Positions 13,494 through 16,307 of a stretch of DNA of 16,307 nt are shown in pieces. Each line of letters starts with the position of its first letter. Position 1 is the first letter of the stretch. Source of the stretch: JBEEJL01 sp049698095. Its GTDB lineage: Bacteria > Pseudomonadota > Gammaproteobacteria > Burkholderiales > JBEEJL01. A model generated the notes under the pieces. The model had not been told where the DNA came from. It ran no database searches and worked only from the letters and a program-made list of their open reading frames with translations. The DNA lies in NCBI GenBank assembly GCA_049698095.1, contig JBAVXA010000030.1, positions 1 to 16,307 of the forward strand, read 5' to 3'. The position numbers were made by a program, and so were the translations under genes.

Positions 13494-15707
13494 ATGTCGC
13501 GAAAAACACTAACCTGGATCACCCTTTTGTTGGCCCTGTTTGCCTCAGGCGCTGCGGGGCTTATTAATCAAGTTGTCTGGCAACGTGCCCTCAAGGTCTT
13601 CCTTGGTGGCAGCGAGAGCATCAGTTCGATGATTGTCGTGCTGGTGTTTCTCGCTGGTTTAGGTGCGGGTTCGTGGGTGGCAGGGCGTTTCGCAACTCGC
13701 TTGCGTAATCCTCTGCTGGCATTAGGATTATTAGAGTTAGCTCTGGGCTTGGTTAACATCGGCGTGCGGGCACTGTTGGCAACAGACATTTCCGACTCGG
13801 TCTTTGCAGTGCAACGAGTTGCACATGCAATGGGCTTAGGGCTATGGGTGGTTTATGCATTAGGAGCTTGCTTGGTCCTGGCACTGCCGTGTCTACTGAT
13901 GGGCGCAACTATGCCTTTTGCTGGGGAGGCATGCCAGCGACGTTTGCAAGAGGGGACGGATGCTAAAGTTTTAGGCTGGTTAATATTCGCCAATACCATT
14001 GGTAGTGTTGCTGGTACAGTCTTCGGTAGCGGTTATCTCATGCCCCAGTTTGGGCGGGGCGCATCGTTGTTTTTTGCCGCAGCGCTTAATTTAAGCGCAG
14101 GACTGTTAGCGCTGTCGTTATGCTTGCGCACAACTGCGCCGGCACAAGCTGAAGTCTCCTCTAAAGCCCCCAACATCCCGCTACGAAGGGGCACGCCAAG
14201 TTATTTCGAGTGGCTTTCGTTAGCTTTAGGTTTTTGTGCGCTCGGTTATGAAATGCTGTTGCTCCGTTTGATCGCGCTGCGCCATGAACCCTTGCCATTT
14301 ACTTTTGCAGCAGTGCTAGCGGGATTTCTTTTATTTTGGAGTATAGGTGCCGCATTGAGTAGCAGTAAGCGCGGCCCATCGCTATCGACCGCCATGGGTA
14401 TATGTGGGCTGCTTATTGCTGCCAGCATGGCGGTGTTTGTGCTCGATCCACCAGGGCCAATTACTGGTATTGGTTCACTCGCCTGGTTCGTATTGAGCCG
14501 TCCCTTTTATTTTCTGCCGTGCCTGGCTTTTGGTTACCTGTTTGGCAGAGTGGCTGCCGCAGCGGCGCAATCCTGGGGCAACGATGTAGGACGTGTCTAT
14601 GCCTTAAATACACTTGGATCTTGTGCCGGTGTGTTGGTGATGACTTTGATTGGCTATGAGATTCCGTTTTTTATGGATGCGCTTGCGTTAGCCCTTTTGT
14701 TGTTTGCGTTGCATGAGGCCGAGGATGCGCGCGATAAATTGACTGGCAAGGTAGATTCGCGTCGTTACTGGCCGCCTGCAATCGGCGCGTTGGCTGCCAT
14801 ATTTCTGTCATTTCTGGTCGATCTTTCCGGCGTGATACCAGGACTGCGGGCGTTCTATGGCCGTGACGGCGTCATTATGGTGGATAGGAACAGGAATTTA
14901 ATGTGGGATGGTCTTTGGCACTCACGCTTAAGCGAGAACAATGACCACATCGGTACAGCAAATTGGTATCTGGCAATAGCGCCGATGTTGGCACATCAAG
15001 GTCCTGTCAAAGATGCGTGTGTGATTGGACTCGCTGCCGGCGTCACCGCCGCGACGATCGCAAAGAGTGGGGCCATGGTGGATGCTTACGATATCAATCC
15101 TGGATTACAGGAGTTGTACCGGCGCTATCCAAAAGGGACGTTGGGTGTAGCGCAAAATCCGTCTATTTTGGTGCGATGGCAAGATGCGCGCAGCGGACTG
15201 GCGCTTAATGACAAAAAATACGACATTATTCAAACCCAGCCGTTGTACCTGAAACAAGCGGGTAGCGGCCTGTTGAATTCAGTCGAATTTTATCGATTGA
15301 TCAGCCAGCGGCTTAAACCCGGGGGGATTTTCAGTCTATATTCCAATGGGACATCAGCGCAAGCATTTGCAGTAAGACAAACCGCGGCGAAGGTATTTCC
15401 TTATCGACAATCATTTGGGCATGGCTACCTGTTACTACTCTCGAACGATCCGATCGATATCAGCGAAGAAAGTCTTCGATTACGTATGCAAGCAGAGGGG
15501 TTATTTTGGGAAGAAGTGCGAGGTTTTTCGCGCACCCGTGACGCTGCAACATTTTTGCAGTTGTTCGACCCGTTAGACTTTCCTTGGGGTCAAGGCGGCA
15601 TGATAAGTTCTGACGACCATCCCATAATCGAATACCCAGATTATTTGCAGGTTAAGATTGATAGTTTGGGCATTCGAGACTTACCTAGCCCGGGACTGGT
15701 GGCTTGA
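13494..15707 (+). CDS. Polytopic membrane protein fused to a spermidine synthase-like domain
   Basis: This encodes 737 residues. The first ~445 form many hydrophobic segments, starting WITLLLALFASGAAGLINQVVWQRAL, a motif typical of the large 'fused MFS/spermidine synthase' family. Residues from about 460 form a cytoplasmic Rossmann domain related to spermidine synthase: RDGVIMVDRNRNLMW, the nucleotide loop VIGLAAGVTAATIAK (510 on), the acidic DAYDIN (530-535), WQDARSGL, YDIIQTQP (576-583) and LKPGGIFSLYSNG. In aminopropyltransferases the segment after YDxI carries the catalytic Asp (DxTDP). Here it reads QTQP, so spermidine synthesis is unlikely. The Shine-Dalgarno is poor. TTA and TTG leucine codons are common, unlike the neighbours, which hints at a different origin. 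Function of this family is not known to me. Confidence 0.85.
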   Translation: MSRKTLTWITLLLALFASGAAGLINQVVWQRALKVFLGGSESISSMIVVLVFLAGLGAGSWVAGRFATRLRNPLLALGLLELALGLVNIGVRALLATDISDSVFAVQRVAHAMGLGLWVVYALGACLVLALPCLLMGATMPFAGEACQRRLQEGTDAKVLGWLIFANTIGSVAGTVFGSGYLMPQFGRGASLFFAAALNLSAGLLALSLCLRTTAPAQAEVSSKAPNIPLRRGTPSYFEWLSLALGFCALGYEMLLLRLIALRHEPLPFTFAAVLAGFLLFWSIGAALSSSKRGPSLSTAMGICGLLIAASMAVFVLDPPGPITGIGSLAWFVLSRPFYFLPCLAFGYLFGRVAAAAAQSWGNDVGRVYALNTLGSCAGVLVMTLIGYEIPFFMDALALALLLFALHEAEDARDKLTGKVDSRRYWPPAIGALAAIFLSFLVDLSGVIPGLRAFYGRDGVIMVDRNRNLMWDGLWHSRLSENNDHIGTANWYLAIAPMLAHQGPVKDACVIGLAAGVTAATIAKSGAMVDAYDINPGLQELYRRYPKGTLGVAQNPSILVRWQDARSGLALNDKKYDIIQTQPLYLKQAGSGLLNSVEFYRLISQRLKPGGIFSLYSNGTSAQAFAVRQTAAKVFPYRQSFGHGYLLLLSNDPIDISEESLRLRMQAEGLFWEEVRGFSRTRDAATFLQLFDPLDFPWGQGGMISSDDHPIIEYPDYLQVKIDSLGIRDLPSPGLVA

Positions 15708-15715
15708 AAACATAC

Positions 15716-15741
15716 GGAATCGCGCAATATTTTGCGATTCC
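15716..15741 (+). terminator. Perfect 8-bp hairpin after the membrane protein gene
   Basis: GGAATCGC (15716-15723) pairs exactly with GCGATTCC (15734-15741) around a 10-nt AT-rich loop, 8 bp after the stop codon. No T-run follows, so it may end transcription weakly or protect the mRNA 3' end. Confidence 0.5.
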
Positions 15742-16072
15742 TAGAGTGTGAAGGTGTAATTATTGATCAAATGCGCCATTTCGAATGTCCGCGTTCCAAG
15801 AGCCGCATCGTCTGCTGCGGGTCGATTTTACCGTCCGGATATTTTCCGCGTAGCGATCATTCACCGCGGCTCAGCGCATTCCCCTAAAACAAAACTCAAT
15901 AATGGTCCCAGCCATTTCGTGCATTGTTTTCGCAAACGGCGGATTAAGCGGCCTAATGAAAAGCCGGAAGAGTAATTATTTTCGATTAATTCGGTGGTCT
16001 TTTTTGTGCGTCAAAAAGTATTTGTGGCGAAATCAGCTGTAGCGTTTTCGCCAGTTTGATTTGCGCGCTAAA
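15742..16072. other. Intergenic region with no supported gene
   Basis: A 70-codon open frame starting at 15763 has no well-spaced ribosome binding site and a composition unlike a protein, and nothing else is recognisable. A run of six T at 16001-16006 has no stem before it. The stretch separates two convergent genes. Confidence 0.6.
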
Positions 16073-16107
16073 CCGGCGCGGCGTCGCTGTTGGCGCCGCC
16101 GCGTCGG
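16073..16107 (-). terminator. GC-rich hairpin downstream of the reverse-strand binding protein gene
   Basis: CCGGCGCGGCG (16073-16083) pairs with CGCCGCGTCGG (16097-16107): eleven positions with one G-T, around a 13-nt loop. Read on the reverse strand it lies 30 bp after the stop of the edge gene and is followed by TTT. Stem strength fits a terminator; the U-tract is short. Confidence 0.45.
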
Positions 16108-16137
16108 ATTCCTGCATTTATCGCCAAACGGGTCGCA

Positions 16138-16307
16138 TCAATGCATGCCGGCCTGGCCTCTTGTTTCCATTCTGCCCAGCATGCGTTCCTTGGGTTCGAC
16201 GACCCCGAGATTTTTGACGATCCGGAACTTGCCGTTTTTGACTTGCGCGATGTACATGTTCATGCGCAGGTGATGCTGGCCGGGCACCATTTCAGCGGAG
16301 CCTCCCG
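16138..16307 (-). CDS. Periplasmic binding protein of an ABC transporter, C-terminal fragment (5' end outside window)
   Basis: The reverse strand is open from the window edge to a TGA at 16138-16140, giving about 55 residues: GGSAEMVPGQHHLRMNMYIA, then QVKNGKFRIVKNLGVVEPKE and a short polar tail. The pattern 'xxHHLxMNMYIAxVKNGxFxIVxxLGxVEP' is what I expect near the end of Peripla_BP_6/UrtA-like receptors for amides, urea or branched-chain amino acids, where a conserved HH pair precedes the last beta strands. It is convergent with the membrane protein gene. With so little visible, the ligand and exact subfamily cannot be given. Confidence 0.65.
   Translation of the reverse strand, partial: GGSAEMVPGQHHLRMNMYIAQVKNGKFRIVKNLGVVEPKERMLGRMETRGQAGMH

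Noticed and set aside
15763..15975. 70-codon forward open frame after the membrane protein gene
   Set aside because: The start lacks a properly spaced Shine-Dalgarno, the product is basic and featureless, and nothing conserved is recognised.
16061..16273. 70-codon forward open frame at the right edge
   Set aside because: It is antisense to the binding-protein fragment and begins in the GC-rich hairpin; the reverse frame gives a family-like protein.

Overview
The window looks like a chromosomal stretch of a Gram-negative betaproteobacterium, most likely Burkholderiales or a relative. The main reason is two Bug-type solute receptors (TctC family) plus a TctA/TctB permease, families strongly expanded in that group. 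Moderate-to-high GC and the amidase/Bug neighbourhood agree with this. It is an inference from gene families; there is no rRNA or other phylogenetic marker here.

Layout. (1) Bases 1-2932, + strand: the 3' end of an amidase-signature hydrolase, an orphan Bug receptor and a full-length malonyl-CoA synthetase (matB), which suggests uptake and activation of malonate or a malonate precursor. (2) 2933-4679: a TTC38-like tetratricopeptide gene lies between intact matB and a second, truncated copy of the matB 3' end (114 bp identical, then a diverged tail), the mark of a duplication or recombination event. (3) 4771-6263, - strand: an exported SRPBCC-fold protein and a TauE/SafE-type membrane transporter. 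(4) 6390-8167, + strand: a fumarylacetoacetate-hydrolase-family enzyme overlapping by 4 bp a ketopantoate-reductase-family dehydrogenase. (5) 8168-11271, - strand: a complete tctC-tctB-tctA tripartite tricarboxylate transporter operon, convergent with the preceding pair so closely that the two stop codons form one palindrome. (6) 11617-13140, + strand: an acyl-CoA synthetase closely resembling oxalate-CoA ligase (AAE3/Pcs60 type), divergent from tctC across a 345-bp regulatory region that contains two dyads. (7) 13494-15707, + strand: a polytopic membrane protein fused to a spermidine-synthase-like domain, preceded by five copies of an 8-bp repeat. (8) The right edge holds the 3' end of a reverse-strand periplasmic binding protein.

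How the parts may work together: Bug receptors hand small carboxylates to TctAB, and MatB and the oxalyl-CoA synthetase convert short dicarboxylates (malonate, oxalate) to CoA thioesters. The FAH-family hydrolase and KPR-family reductase would act on related keto or oxo acids. The window therefore reads as a short-chain dicarboxylate/oxo-acid uptake and activation island. Substrates are inferred from family similarity only. The orphan Bug at 425 has no adjacent membrane subunits and could share the TctAB pair at 8168-10220.

No rRNA, tRNA, CRISPR array, transposase or integrase was seen. The observations most worth a second look are the matB tail duplication around the TPR gene, the 20-bp dyad over the candidate tctC promoter, the octamer repeat before the membrane spermidine-synthase-like gene, and the substitution at the usual catalytic aspartate of that domain.
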